Part shown: in pieces, positions 11,641 to 25,500 of the stretch | Layout of the letters: every line of letters starts with the position of its first letter | Numbering within the stretch: position 1 is the stretch's first letter | From: Apostichopus japonicus | Taxonomy: Eukaryota; Echinodermata; Holothuroidea; Aspidochirotida; Stichopodidae | Direction: 5' to 3' | DNA: 64,000 nt | Assembly: GCF_037975245.1 (NCBI RefSeq) | Contig: NC_092570.1 | Span: 18,923,418-18,987,417, forward strand | Notes under the pieces: model-generated | Databases searched by the model: none | Seen by the model: only the letters and a program-made list of their open reading frames with translations | What the model was told of the DNA's origin: nothing | Made by a program: the position numbers and the translations under genes

Positions 11641-12070
11641 TGCTGGCTGATAATGCTAGAACAACATCTGTAACCATGTATATTATAGTGCTATCTCTTC
11701 CTTTCAAAATAGAATTGCTAAACATACCTGTGCTGATATGGTGCATTTTTAACCCTCCATTTTAATTTTTCCCACAATTTTCAAGCAAATCTAATATCTG
11801 CTCTTGCAGTGTGTGTGAAAACTGTGAATAGTAGAGAGAAGACTTGAAAACTCGTCTCCATTTGTGGAAGTAAGTTATTTACCGTGCATTCATTTAAATG
11901 GTGGATTACGTTGATTGTAGATATGAGTTTTGGAAATTGCTCGGTAAAAGGTTTTATTTTGGCTTGTCCTGTGCAATATTTTGGTCAATGCATAATGGGG
12001 AATCACCTGTATCACCATGTCAAGTCATAATTAAAACAGCTAACAGCTTTTTGTCTTGATAAAATGAAAT

Positions 12071-12325
12071 GGAAACATGGGAAAAAGTTGAAGATGCATT
12101 TTACAATGGACTGCAAAGTTTACTTTCAATATCTTACTAAAACAAGGTATGAATAGGAGTCTTTGAAAACTATTCAACAAGTCTTTAAGTGTGAAAACGG
12201 AAACATGATCCGAAAAGTTGAAGATGTATTTTACAATGGACTGCAAAGTTCACTTTCAGTATCTTACTAAAACAAGGTATGAAATTACGAATCTTTTGAA
12301 ACTATTCAATAGGTTCCTAAGTGTG
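12071..12325. repeat. Two-copy tandem repeat, period ~130 bp
   Basis: GGAAACATG...AAAAGTTGAAGATG, then TTTTACAATGGACTGCAAAG and TATCTTACTAAAACAAGGTA occur once from 12071 and again from about 12199. Divergence between copies is modest. Confidence 0.85.
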
Positions 12326-14783
12326 TGCATGTCAAAGTAAAGAGAGCTCATTTTCTTAACGTTACACAAATAGATGTTACCAGAACAATTACCAATGCTT
12401 ACCTGTTGTTTTCTTGCAGTGTTTTGTTGTATCATTAATTTAGGATAATGGCCGTCTTAGTAGAGTGTCTACACGATTATTTGGGGAGATTAAATGAGTA
12501 TTTAATGCATATGGTTGTGTATAGCCAGTGGGACAATTTACTAAAGCTAGTACCACTATGTACTGTACACCGCCCTCATTATGCTTTCAAAGCAACAGTA
12601 AGGGACAGTATAAAGAGTTCCAACGCCCCCCCACCCCTCCTCTCGAGGAATTCTAGGTCCACCACTGGGTACTGACACTTACTGTGAACAAATCTTAAAC
12701 CCAACATGAGGAATACAACCCAATTGTCAGAACTGTATCTTCTCAATTATAACCAGTAATATTTGTGACAGAAAAGGATGGAAGATTATAAATTAAGAAG
12801 ACTAATAAAAAATAATGATAAAGTCACAAGAAGAATAGTTTGCTAACGTAACTTAAAAGCCTTCAGGCCATTTATTCTCTCATTTAGTACAATAGTCATA
12901 TTACAAGTTTATACACTGATAATACAGACACATTTACAACTATTTGCAAGAACTTTTGTTTCTTTATGTATTTAAAAAAAAACAAAAAAATGTGAAGAAA
13001 AAAAAATGCTAAAAACTTTCTCTCCTTCCTTTTTTTTGTTTTTTGTTTTGCTTTCTGCATGAATGGTTAAATTTTGAATTAATTGGCTTTAATGAGCCAT
13101 ACTTTTGTTTTTTAAAGATAAGGCTTTGTTTTATTACAGACATAATAAAGAAATGAATAAACCTTGAAACTTAAAAAAAAGACTACATCACATATACACG
13201 ATAATATTAACGAAATATGCACACTTAATAAGTGAGGAGGGGAATACATTACACTTAGATTTTAGCTAGGCCAAACCTCCTCAGAAATTGTTATCTAGTT
13301 TCATCAATATAAATATGATACATTATCATATAATACTCGTGGCATGCAATTGTCTAAGCAAGAAGGATTTACGGTGAAGGGTTAAGGATAAAGGAGGAAT
13401 TTGTGAAGTGGGTATTTCTGCTAAGACCTACAGACCACCATCATGTTTTAAAACAAGAATGTCTCTCTAATACAATGGGGGATATAGGTGGGGGGGGGGG
13501 GCTGTAGGAATACTCCCATTGTTTACCAATATGAACCATTCTTGTTCTCTACCTACAAACAGCTTTTGATTTGATCTCAATTTCGTGCAGTTCCATTTTG
13601 GTTAAATGGAAATAACATGACTCAAGAGTGTGTAAACAGAAGATCATAATTAGACGAAAATTCTACAATGTGTAAGATCCTGCTAGGATCGAAACGTCAG
13701 GCCAACTTACTTTTACACATTCTCCTACACAGGCTCTCTAGTGGATAAGCAGTTTGCTAACAGTTTTGTTTTATTTTGAAACTTCTATAAGTTTGAAGCT
13801 AGTGCAACATTTCAGCACCAAAGTAGCTTATGAGACATTAATTAGTGATTTATATAATTGATGAATGCCAAATGCGTTCCAATTTAAAAAAAAAAATTGT
13901 CAACCAGATACATTTTTGCAGTAGTAGTGTAGTAACGATATGCAAATAGTGAATATTTGAAAAAATCTCATGCGAAGCATATGAACCGCATTTTTAACAT
14001 TTTTAGGTCTGAATATTATTGAAATTTGACCCCCAATAAAAGAAGTCTCTTTAAAAGACAGGCTGTTCTTCACAACCAAGAGACATAAATCGTTCTCTGT
14101 TCATTATCACCTTTCCACATGGTGATATAAAATGTCAAAAGAATTTGTGCTTTTGTTTTCTTTGACTTTTAAGGGATTAGAGATTCATTCCTTGAAATCT
14201 AACCCTAACAAGGGTGGGTTGAATCAACGAACCAATCCAAACTAACTATTTCAAACCAAAGGTTCGATTTATTAACACTTCTCTGCATCTGAGGAACTAA
14301 TCACAAACCCACAGGGTGAACCTCTTACTATGAACCTACCCTGGGATTATAACGACATCTTTTCGTAATTACTGACACACGAGGGAGGAAAGCGGGCAGG
14401 ATTGTGTTTAACATGAAAATGACCAAACTCCTCAATTATAGTACTTAACAGTTAACAACAACAATTAAATTGCATAGTCTCCAGACAAGCTACATCTCTC
14501 AGTCTAACCTTAAGTAACTTAATCAATCATGAAAAAATATATGAAAACCAAATTATACATCTTTTTGCTTCCTATGTTAATTACACACATTTGGCAGTGC
14601 ATTAAATATCATTTTTCATCACTAAATTACTTACCAATTAATTAAGAACTTAATAAGAAACATTAGACTTGAATAACATCAACATGGCACTTGATTCCAG
14701 GAGTGCCTAATACGATACCTTCATCTGAATAACATCAAGAGCGGATAAGTTTCATAATGAAGATGCCTTGGCCAATTATATAT

Positions 14784-15138
14784 TTAACACCTATTATTAA
14801 AACACCCATTACTGTTTAACACCGTTGAAACACCCACTGCTGTCTTTACACCTTTGAAACACCCATCGCTGTTTTAACACCTATTAAACACCTAATGCTG
14901 TCTTAACACCTATTAAACACCCATTGCTGTTTTAACACCTATTAAACACCCATTGCTGTCTAAACACCTATTAAACACCCATTGCTGTCTTAATACCTAT
15001 TAAACACCCGATGCTGTCTAAACACCTATGAAAACACCCATTGCTGTCTTAACACCTATTAAACACCCATTGTTGTTTTAACACCTATTAAACACCCACT
15101 GCTGTCTTAACACCTTTGAAACACCCATTGCTGTCTTA
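14784..15138. repeat. 28-bp minisatellite, about 12 units
   Basis: The unit approximates AACACCTATTAAACACCC followed by ATTGCTGTCTT. Units differ by point changes (ATTGTTG, CGATGCTG, TTTGAAAC for ATTAAAC). It is intergenic, downstream of both genes. Confidence 0.9.
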
Positions 15139-17399
15139 TTTTCCCATATCCTTAAGTGTTACATCAAAGGCGACATCTGTTCAGGAAAAAGTGAGACACA
15201 TTTAAAAGTCACATCTATAGCGTTTTCAATTTTGCCCAACAAGTGAAGCTATAAATGTCAAAAGAGTAGGTAGCCAGGCTACAGCTAAATCTGAATATTT
15301 TCACACAAGTAAAATCCCCAGAACAAAATAGAGTAGAGGCGTTCCAAGTAGTCCCCACAACCATACATACATGGTAGAGGAAAAGTGGGTGGCATGGGGG
15401 GGGTGGTGGTGCATGAGGCACATTACAGCCCACTTTAGATTATCAGATGGGAAATTTGTCAGTAACTTATGATAAAACCAAGCTATGTAAATGCCCATCT
15501 GATTTTAGTTTAATTCCTCATACTTTGTCTAGTAATGAGAAATACTTAAATTTGACATATTTCCCTAATGTTTAACATAAATTAGCATATCTTTCAATGA
15601 TATACTGCCATACCTTCTGCCAAGATCACCCTAAATCATATTTTTTCCTCATTTTTTTGGTTGTTGTATTTGGCGTATTGTTTTAGTAGTTCAATCCAAT
15701 TTCTACATCCATCGCAATATTCGAAAAAAAGTCCCCAAAAGAAACCAAACCGTAAGATACCAGCATTCAACGATCAAGTATGTCTATGATAAACTCTGAA
15801 ACCAGAATGATTGGCCACGACAGTAGGCAGAATCGGCTTTTCTTCTTGAACCTTTGAATCTAAAGAACTAATGCTTTCTGTGATGACGCTACGATACACT
15901 TGCGGAATTAATGATACCGCAATAGCTAATTAATCAGGAATGTTAATTTTTGTGTACTTCTCTTAATTAAAGGGTCATTTATCTTTGCACTGAAGAGCAT
16001 CTCTTACCTTTGGTGAGGGTAATTTATTCGGTCGAGCATGTGCAGAAAATCTTAAGAACCTTTGGTGAGATATCTTTCATCATTTTATGATTTAAAACCT
16101 TTGGTAACAAATATATCATTTTTCTCAAATACATTATACGTCATCTATATTTTTACAAAATCATCGATACTGCAGACTTTCTTATGATGATGACGACATA
16201 AGTTTAGTCTCCTTTCTGGCAACGGAAGAAAAATATGATTTTTCACATCGCCGTTAACCTATGATTAGCATAATTCTCGAACTGTTTTTACAATTTTGTA
16301 CTCTAAAAATTATTACAGGCACATGTTATACACCATTAAAAAAAAAAAACTCAAGCTAGTATTTATTCCGTTTAGCTCAATTCTTGCCTAAAGCTATCCA
16401 TGGATTCATCACAAAGAATACCAACGTTGCTACATAATGGGCTATTATGTTTTCACCCTTACAGTATAGCACGCTGACCATTATCAGGAAAAAAGGGGGA
16501 CCCATCAAATAACATTGCAAAGATAATTTTGTTCACCCACTTTCAGCCTCAACTTTGCACCACATGGTAGTAAATGTCATTACCAATGGATTACCTGGTG
16601 TCCCACCCCTCATTCCTTTATCCCTCTTCTTGTGAACTGACATTTTGATAGAGCAAAACTCAATAATTCAACATTTTCTGTCAATTAAATCTCTTTGACC
16701 ATTCATTCATTTTGAAACTGTCACAAGACCAGTCCTTTCCTTTTTCAATGTGGTTAGTTGCACAATACCATAACAAACTTGTCTTTAACTTGGAATAATT
16801 TTGTTCTAATGTCATAAGAGGCCAGTATGAGAATAGTGTTGTTTGTGTTGTCATATACACAGCACTGTAGCACTTGTAGGGATTAACCTGAGCCTGTTAC
16901 AGCCTATGACACTGTTATTTGGGAGTTATCAATTGTAACAGAATAGTTTTTCATCTGGATTTAAGCTCTTATTATGCAGGTTTCTTGTTTTTTGTCTTTC
17001 AAGTATCGCAGCACATAAAGCTGTGTAGTCTCTTTCACTTTAACGATGACAACATACCACGATATACTACCATACCCGGGACAACCATGAAGAATGTAGC
17101 TATATTTGAAATCTTGAGTATTAAACTGAGAATGGAAGCAAGGAAAAAGAATATCAGGTCTCTGTGAGCAACCTTATTATGAGGAAAGACATGTAACGTT
17201 AGTGCACATTATAAATGCATGATGCTATATAACACGACGCTATGCAAAGTGCTATCTATACAGGCTTCAACGAGGCTGAATTAATACACATTAATAGTAA
17301 AGCTAAATAGTATCACACACTGATATATATAAAACTAGTCAATGATTTTTCATTTACAAGTTGTTGTTTTTTTGAATAATTTTTTTCAAGTCATAGAAC

Positions 17400-18220
17400 C
17401 TGCATGTGTGACCTGCATGTACCTGCAGCAGAATCCAAGCTGATATTACATTCAAAGTGTCAATGTTCTAGGCTGCTGAAGTGCCTGTGTGTAGACTCTT
17501 TAATACAGATTTAAAAAAAATACAAAAAAAAAGAATACAAAAGATCATGCTATATTAACTTTACACCTGCAACTATCTTGCAGGTCCATCAAACTCTATA
17601 ATTATTCACCTGCAGATATCTGCAGATGTATCCAAGAGTTCTTAAACTGTTATGTCAGATCCTACACCTGCATATCACCATAGTTGAACATACCTACATT
17701 GAACAAATAGGTACAAACTTCCCCGCAAAATTTCAATTCTTATTAAATCACACAATTTAATGACACAATTTATGTGATGAAATGTGTCACAATTTACCTT
17801 TATGTAAACATTTTTGGGCTAGATGCCTGCAACTAACCTGCATGTGCAAAACAGTGTCCATAAAACATCTCACCTTTAATATGCATTTTAACTGGTTCAA
17901 CCTCCTGGACAATTAACAAATTATTCCCAAGGCAATAGATTCATTTACATTTACCTACTGATAATATAAGACAACTTGTAGCAAAGAACACACGCATATT
18001 TACCAATCACTTCCACTAAAACTTTCAATTCACAAAAATAGTTGATCTACCTCTTTGCATGCACGGTTAAAAATAACTCCGACGAAAGTTTGACCTTAAA
18101 CCAAATCCATGCCCAAAATTTACGAAACTTCTACTGAAAAATGAAACAACTGATCAAATCTAAAATGAATAAAGTTATTCTTATGAGGTATTTATCAATT
18201 ACCTGCATAGCATGCATTTA
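17400..18220. repeat. Stretch enriched in ACCTGCA / TGCAGGT motifs
   Basis: ACCTGCA or its reverse complement recurs many times (for example near 17410, 17420, 17565, 17580, 17610, 17668, 17838, 18203), sometimes as small inverted pairs such as CACCTGCAGATATCTGCAG. Spacing is irregular, so this is not a simple tandem array. Confidence 0.4.
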
Positions 18221-18389
18221 CCAGACTGACAATATAAACTTTCTATCGTTAACGGTCACGCATAAAACAGAATCTTAAAAGCCTTGGAATTTTTCTATTC
18301 GCAGCGCACGGAGGCAACGCTATTGATTCTTGCATATTCTTACGATTAGATACGATTAGAAAGTGGACCAAAGAGCAAAGAATTTATGA

Positions 18390-18560
18390 CCGTGTAGTGA
18401 GTCACGAGTTGTGACAAGTCACGTCATTTTGAGTTCGAGTCGATTCGATTTTCCACGACCAGATTGGAATCGCCGTACTCAAGTCACCGCATTATCTCTA
18501 CGGGGAAAATGGTTGACGGACTTGTCCAAGTTCAATCGCATTTGAGATTTAGGTGACTTG
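18390..18560. repeat. Repeat-like block rich in GAGTC/GTCAC words
   Basis: GAGTCACGAGTTGTGACAAG, GAGTTCGAGTCGATTCG and CAAGTCACC form a CpG-containing island unlike the flanking AT-rich DNA. The word structure resembles dispersed non-autonomous DNA elements, but no terminal inverted repeats or target duplications were found. Confidence 0.25.
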
Positions 18561-19465
18561 GGTCATGATATGATACAACACTGGTAAGAGTCCATATTAG
18601 ACTTCAATTATTTTTTATTTCTCATAGTTTGAACAAAATAAGAACAGGAAGAAGAGGATGGGTATTTTTACTTCCTGTAAGCTTGGTTAATATTCGGGTT
18701 CGTGAGACTATGTATTACTTTACTATACTAAACAGTGTCGTATGTTAACCATTATACCTTACTGAAACACGCCATGAATTAGCTATCTTGGATAAGTGTC
18801 GATCAGGAAATATGAAATGCGAACTTTAATAGAGACACTGCTTCCTGTTACGTTTGCAGTTTTACCTTTAAACGGTCTTGGGGGAAAGCAGTGCAGAATA
18901 ATGGAACGGAACGTCAAGACTGTTAATAGGAAATCCTCATCAGATGAGCTCTGAGTGAAGTCAGGCACTAAACACATCTGTGTCTCTCTGGTGGATTTAG
19001 AAGGCTATATGTGTGTACTATCAGGGCTGGTAGAGGACAGTAGAGCTTAGAGGTTGTCCAAGGGTTGAAGAATATAACTGTTATATACTTCAAATTAATA
19101 GTGAAACAAGAAAAGTCCACATCCCTGGTAGGGAGATACGGGCCACTTGTGACAATCACAGCTAAGATACCGTCCAATCACAGCTACATTTCATATCTAA
19201 CAACATTCTCACAAGGTATTGGGTACAAATCCATTTTTGAGATTCAATTTTTACCTTCACGATTTCTTAGTCTCATATAGACCGCATTGCTAGTGACTTG
19301 GAAATAAGACCGTTAGAATTTCAAGGTATTTCATGAGAAGCTAAAGGCAGCCATGCGATGCAACCTTCATGAATTGAAGCGGCCCTCAAAGAGAAGAGGA
19401 GCAGACTTCATTCGCTCCTCTCTACCTCTGACCTCGACGCGAGATTAAACGGAAAGACGACATTG

Positions 19466-19585
19466 CTATGATGCATTCATGGACGACCTACTCGAGCTGT
19501 GCATCTGCATTAAGGCAATTATGGTAAGGGCCACTTTTGCTAAGCCTTTCCCTTCCAGAATGTCTCCTGAGGTGCAAAGCTTTTC
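19466..19585 (-). CDS. LRCH: LRCH last exon, end of CH domain and stop
   Basis: Acceptor TCTCTTGTTCAG. Encodes EKLCTSGDILEGKGLAKVAL and TIIALMQMHSSS, the last CH helices, then a short Ser-rich tail and TAG at 19468-19466. No transmembrane segment follows. Confidence 0.9.
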   Translation of the reverse strand, partial: EKLCTSGDILEGKGLAKVALTIIALMQMHSSSRSSMNAS

Positions 19586-22500
19586 CTGAACAAGAGAGAA
19601 AGACAAACAAACATTAGATTTATAAAAAGACTTAAAAGAAATGAAGGGAAAAAAAAAAGGGAAAAAAAATTGCACATTGAAACAATAAACTTAACATAAG
19701 AATGACATCTCTAAAACTGCCTGTAAACCCCCATGCCCCATCCCTCCCTCCCACATACACCCAACCACAGAAACTAGAATCACACAGACATGAATCAAGT
19801 TTATCACTACCTCCCCCTCCCCTACCATCCCCTCCCCCTTCCTCCTCCCACCTATCTCAAAAATTGGTTGCTTCTGATTAGCCTGTGATAGACCAACGAT
19901 CACAACATATGACATCCCGGCAAGATGTTTGATGATTTTGAATTTTTCAAAACAAATGCAACCCAGGATGTCACAATAACAGAGGGGAAAAAAGAGAAAT
20001 ATCTTGTGTCATACTATCAATGTTGTGTCAGCTTGACAGTGTTATTTTTTGTCACAGAATGGAAACCACATTTCCTGTTTTTCAGTTATCAAACCTAAAC
20101 ATAAACATGCTTAAGAAGTTTTAGTTTATCAAATTCCTAGAAGAGAGAAATATTTGCCAAGATAACAGGCAGGAAATAACCCTCACCTTAGGAACTCCAG
20201 CCATTTGGCAAGACTTTACGAAATTATCTACATTCCTTCTGCATTTCGCTGCTGTTAATTTATTCTGAAACAAAAAGAAGGAAGAAGAATGAAAAGGTAT
20301 ACAGAGGGAAAAGTGTTCAGTATTTATCTGTACTCAGCAAAGAAAATATATAACTTATAGATAGTATTTTCTTCCACAAGTGGACTTTTTTTCCTTCATT
20401 AGTTAAAATGAAACTTGACTAGTCAAGAAGGTAATTAATAAACTACACTGCCCCCCCCCAAAAAAAACACCTTAGTATAAGAAAATTTTATAAATAAGAA
20501 ACTTTATATAAGAAAACTAATATAAGAAACTTGTATAAGAAACTTTATCAAATTCAACTAGAGTTATAAAAGCTGCTGCTTTTGATGAAATCTCTTCTAG
20601 AGTCCTATAGGTTTTACTACTCACAGATCCAGCTGGTAAGTATATAGTTGAGACTGCGTGAGGCCGCACAATGTTGATGAGATGACAGAGAACCACACCA
20701 TTCATCAGTTCTCCCGGTATATCCTCCGACAACTTCATCTTCAGTTTCGTCTCTATGTGCTACGAAAAGGAAAGGAAGACAATTAATATAAAATAGCGAA
20801 AAACAGACGGTGACCAGAGGATGAAGATAGACAGCCTTTGCAAAATGAGTTCTTTGTCATCCAGAGGTGTCCAATTATTTCCAAAATTTGTAATTATTGC
20901 ACATTATTCTTAAAAGAATTAAAAAGTATCACAGATCTTTCAATGTTCCAAGCTTGCCGCAATATCACCCGATTATTATCTTAAAGCCAGTGGCAGACTG
21001 ACGATTTGGACCCATTATTGATTGTTTTAATAACTAATGTTTACAGTTGCCAGGATACCTTTTCCCTTTTCACCCTACAATTTTGGTTTGGCTGTATCCA
21101 CACCTGCCTTTTCCCATATTGTTAAGATCTAATTTACACAAATCCAACATCATTTGTTATTATTAAAGCAATATTTGAGAGTCATTTGGGATATTTGTTT
21201 GTGCGTGTGTGCGTAATTTTAGTTATTTTGAGTAGTAATCAGAGGGCTTGGCAAATGAAAGACCAAAATTTAAAAAAACAGTTGCTTTATAAAAAAAAAG
21301 GCCCTCTTCAATTTTCCATCTGGATTTTTGGCCGAAAAATCACGTCTCAATTTGAAGACCAGATGTTCAATCATGTCAACGGGAACAATCCAATCCAAAT
21401 GAATTACTATGTTGCAAAGTGAATATTTCACCCTTTCTGGTGATGTTAACCACATTTGTGATATTTTATTTACCATGGATTTTTAAAGGAGACCTGTAAT
21501 GATTTTACATACATACTATGAACATTACTTCAGGTTGCTTTCGCCTAAGAGGCAAAGACTGGACCCAGAAAAAACCGCCTGTAGTGGTTTTAATTTGAAG
21601 CTTATGAAATTTATATCAGGCCCTTATGGCTTTATGGTTACTGATATAATCAACATTTGACCTGTACCTTTATTTCCGCCCCTGTGGGTCTTACTGTCAG
21701 TGGGCCAACCCACCTTACTAAGACAGAAATGATTTCTAACTTACAGCTTACCATAGTATACACAATCATGTTATCAAGAACATTTAAAAATTTCCAAAAG
21801 AAATATCTGATTATTTCCAAATCATTATGTTTGATGAGGCATAAAACACACATGCAATAAAATGACAGAGAAAATTGCAAGAAAAGTGGCAACAAATTTA
21901 AAACATGATAAATAATGAAATGGATGAAAGCTTCACACCACCAAGGAGCAAAACAATTTCTTAAAAAATATGTGAATGGGATTAAAATTAATTCAAAAGA
22001 ATAAAAATATCAAATAATGTATTGTTGTGACAGCGAAATATTGAGTTAAATTTAAGCTTTAGGCCAATGCATTAGGAGTGCTGTTGAGATAGTTTTCAAA
22101 CTAGGTAAACCATCTTAGCGTTTGCCGTAAAGAAACCCTACAACTTAAATGTTATTAAATATTATTCTTCATAGGTTAAATTGGCTTCAAAATATCTCTC
22201 ATCAATATTGTCAATTGTGATTCTTAAACAAAGAAAGCAGTTTCATGAATCTGAAGTCTTAACTAAGATATTAATAAAACAATGGAAAAGAACAAAAGGC
22301 CTTTGTACAAAACATGATGGACGGTGGCAAATAGCTGTGTATGATAGTTTAAAATGTGTAACATGTTTGTTTTTCTTAACATTACAAGCTTAATCCATGC
22401 AACACTTCAGAAACTACAGGTGAAGAGCAATGTGTTCCATTACAAACAGCAAATATGAACACTCATTTCCAACCAAAAAAAAAAAAATTGCCCTCAAATA

Positions 22501-25500
22501 ATAACTCTTTATTGTTGGGTGGTTTAGTACCTTCCCGCCTCTCTTCTCATGCCCCTTATTTTCTCCTCCCTTACCCACACCTCTGCCCTCTTCTCAATCC
22601 TCTCTTCACCTATCCTTCCCCCTCTTCACCCTCTCCCAGTCTGATTCTTTGGGGAAAAAAACGAGCATGAAATTAACGAGCATGACAATGCTGAATGTTC
22701 AACCAAATTACTATCTTCAGTGTGGGACTTTGTATTCCATACAATCGTTGAATTATTCTGCTTTGTCCTTCCACTAAGGTCACCTAGTTCAACTATTATT
22801 CTGCAACTGGACTAATAGACTAATAAAAAACTGGTTATTATGTAAGGCTGACATTCCAAGACAAGAGTAATGTGTACTAAAAGAGAGACACCACTTGTAT
22901 CTTGACTTGATGACAGATCAAACAAATGCTATATTTATTTCTAATGATAAGAAACATCTGCTACATTACTGAATAGCTGTTAAGAAAGAAAATATCTGAA
23001 TATACACTTTGCAGAGCAAGAAGCCAAATTTTCAAAGACGTTAACAGAAATGGAAAGTGGCCAAACCAGTGCAAAGTGCTGACCGATCGCAAAGGGCGAT
23101 CCAATTGCTCGCCCCAAAGGGTTCTTTAGTTTAATAAGAGTGCACTTAAAACCAGAGAGACTCAAGACCAGCTACCGAGACAGAACGAGATATATAGAGG
23201 AGAAGTGAGGAGGCAAGAAACCTTTCAAGATCAACCCACCCTTCATTCAATTTTCTTTCGAGAGAGAAGAAAACGAAATAGGGGTGGGGGTGTCAAGTGC
23301 CATAGAGATAGAAAAATCCAGAGAAAAAGGAAAACACAAAGGAGGACTTCACGCCAAAATCCTTTCGCAAGTTTCAGAGAACACGTGCAGACGAAAGTAC
23401 TCTGTGGCAAAGGTCGAAGGTCAATTATAGTAACAATCGTCAAAACCGGACTTCATGCAGAAGTGACTTAGCACTCGCTATGTAGATACACCAATGCTAG
23501 TTGGGGTGGGTTTTATATTATGTCGGTTTGAATACTAGATGGAGTACCATCTGATTTATTAGTGGAGACAGCTTGTCCTCTGTTGCACTGTTCTTTACTA
23601 CATACAGAGCATTGATTCTGGGGGTTGAGTCCAACTTCCAAGCAAAATTAACAGCTTTTTCTGCCCTATTCTTCATATGTAAATTATTGTAAGAAGCAAA
23701 ATTCATTTTCTCTATGTTACTTCAGAGGTCTATTTCTTGGAAAAACCAAGGAACTAAGAGACCTCTTTTTTTTCAAGTTTTGATAGTATTAAAAAAGGAG
23801 TCATATAGCAACATGGTATCATCTTGTCTAAATTTTCTTGAGATTTTCACAAATTTTGGAAATTTTTGTAATGCTAGAGTATTAGAATATGCTCTTGACT
23901 TACAACATGTGACTGCACATTATACTTCTAAAATATGGTTACCTTTAAAATCTTTCTAAATGCAACCCTATATCTCCTTCACCGTTAGTTTAACTCAAAA
24001 CTAGTTTTAACACATTAACTGTGGGTAACTATTGCCAATCAGGCCCAAAGAACACATCATTTGGCTATGCTTCTAAAATATTGAAATTTGAAAGCACTGG
24101 GCTGAAATATTTTCAGGAATTCTGTTTTCTTCTACTTTTCTGGGAACTGAGCCAATATTCAGATTGGCAGTGCAGTAAAACTTTAGATTGATTTAATCCT
24201 TTTAGCGTGGAATGTTCAATCTATAGAGACAAAGTTAACAATGGCTTGGATACTCTGGGTGGGAATTTGGCAGACACGATTTCTCAAAAACTTGAGAGAT
24301 GTAAAATAATCATGTTTGTGATATTCATTTTACATCAATGAACAAAATACACTCGAGGATTGAACACTATGGTTAACAAAACTTCCAACCTCCCCCTGCC
24401 CCCCCCCCAAAAAATATCTTTTGAGTATAATACTGGTTTTAATCTTACTTCTGCACATTCAAGATGAAGTATAATATTCCCCAAAACACAAGAGAGTATC
24501 CATGAGGGTGGGGGGGGGGGGAGGGTAGGTTGAACATCTAAAACAGGATGAAAGACAGTCTGGAAGAAGCTGGATAAGTTAGAGGAAGCTCTCTAGCTAC
24601 AAAGAAGCAATATGAAAACCATACAGGACGACTTCAAGCAACATAGAGAGAAAAAGGCCACAACACATGCAATATCAATATTCATGGCATACATATGGAT
24701 GAAGGCTAATAAATGTTCATTAGCAACACAGTTTTTTTTTTATAGTTTTTTTTTACCTTCTTCATCTGTTGTACTGATTTTACGTCCTCTGAAGAAACCA
24801 CATTACTTAAGATGTTAGACTGCTGGGACTGAGGTGTAAAGTGTTGAGGAGACAAAGATAATAAAAAGTGGACAAAAGATGGCAAATGGGTGAGACAACG
24901 ATGACGTAGATCGTGGAGAAGAAATGGTCAACTTATCGTGTGTCACAAAAAAAGACAAATGTTGAGGTTGAAATGATCACCAATGAAAAAAATAATTAGA
25001 GTCAGGTCTGCCTAATTCTCAAATCCTCCAAGAGAAAGAGAAACTTTCTTTATATTTTGCTACACTTAATGGTGTCCGTTTTGCTTTATAGCTAGAACTT
25101 ATGTACAAGACTAGCTAGGCATTCATTGGTGCAATATGGATCACTTTCCAATCATAGTCCCCCACCTACCCCCCCCCCCAACAAAAAGTGCTTACCAGTT
25201 CCGTTTGAACCTGTTTGAACACTGATAGATATGAGAACATGAAACTCTACGATACCTATTCTAAGAGTGTTCTCTCACCTGTTGTCATAAGTAATTACCT
25301 CTTGTCGTCACAAACAATAGTTATGACCTAATTTATAATAAATTTATGTTGCCAAGAAATGTGCAATATCTCTTTGGACATATTACTTTGTGGCAAGGTC
25401 CATGAAATACTATAATAACAAGTTGTGTGACATACTTTCAGGCAGTTTTCATCTTGATATTTCGTAGTCATATTTGACAGCTGGTTTAACAAATCTAAAG

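Larger units (their letters stand above)
10181..13170 (+). other. 3' flank of ERICH6-like gene; possible long 3' UTR
   Basis: No supported ORF. Contains two diverged tandem duplications (listed separately), a G run near 10840 and candidate polyadenylation signals at 10456, 12804, 13144 and 13156. The last pair is followed by an A-rich stretch. How far the transcript extends cannot be told from sequence. Confidence 0.4.
13171..19465. other. Intergenic sequence between convergent 3' ends
   Basis: AT-rich DNA without a supported gene. Part of it must be 3' UTR of the minus-strand LRCH gene, whose stop is at 19466. No polyadenylation site could be fixed. A 28-bp minisatellite, an ACCTGCA-rich stretch and a repeat-like block at 18390-18560 are listed separately; the rest shows nothing recognisable. 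Confidence 0.5.

Noticed and set aside
14784-15138. CRISPR-like array
   Set aside because: Units are directly adjacent with no unique spacers, and the context is an animal genome; it is a minisatellite. The same holds for 28665-29742.
23205-23471. 88-codon Arg/Lys-rich ORF
   Set aside because: A/G-rich intronic DNA; no homologue recognised, no splice sites; the overlapping minus ORF is equally open.
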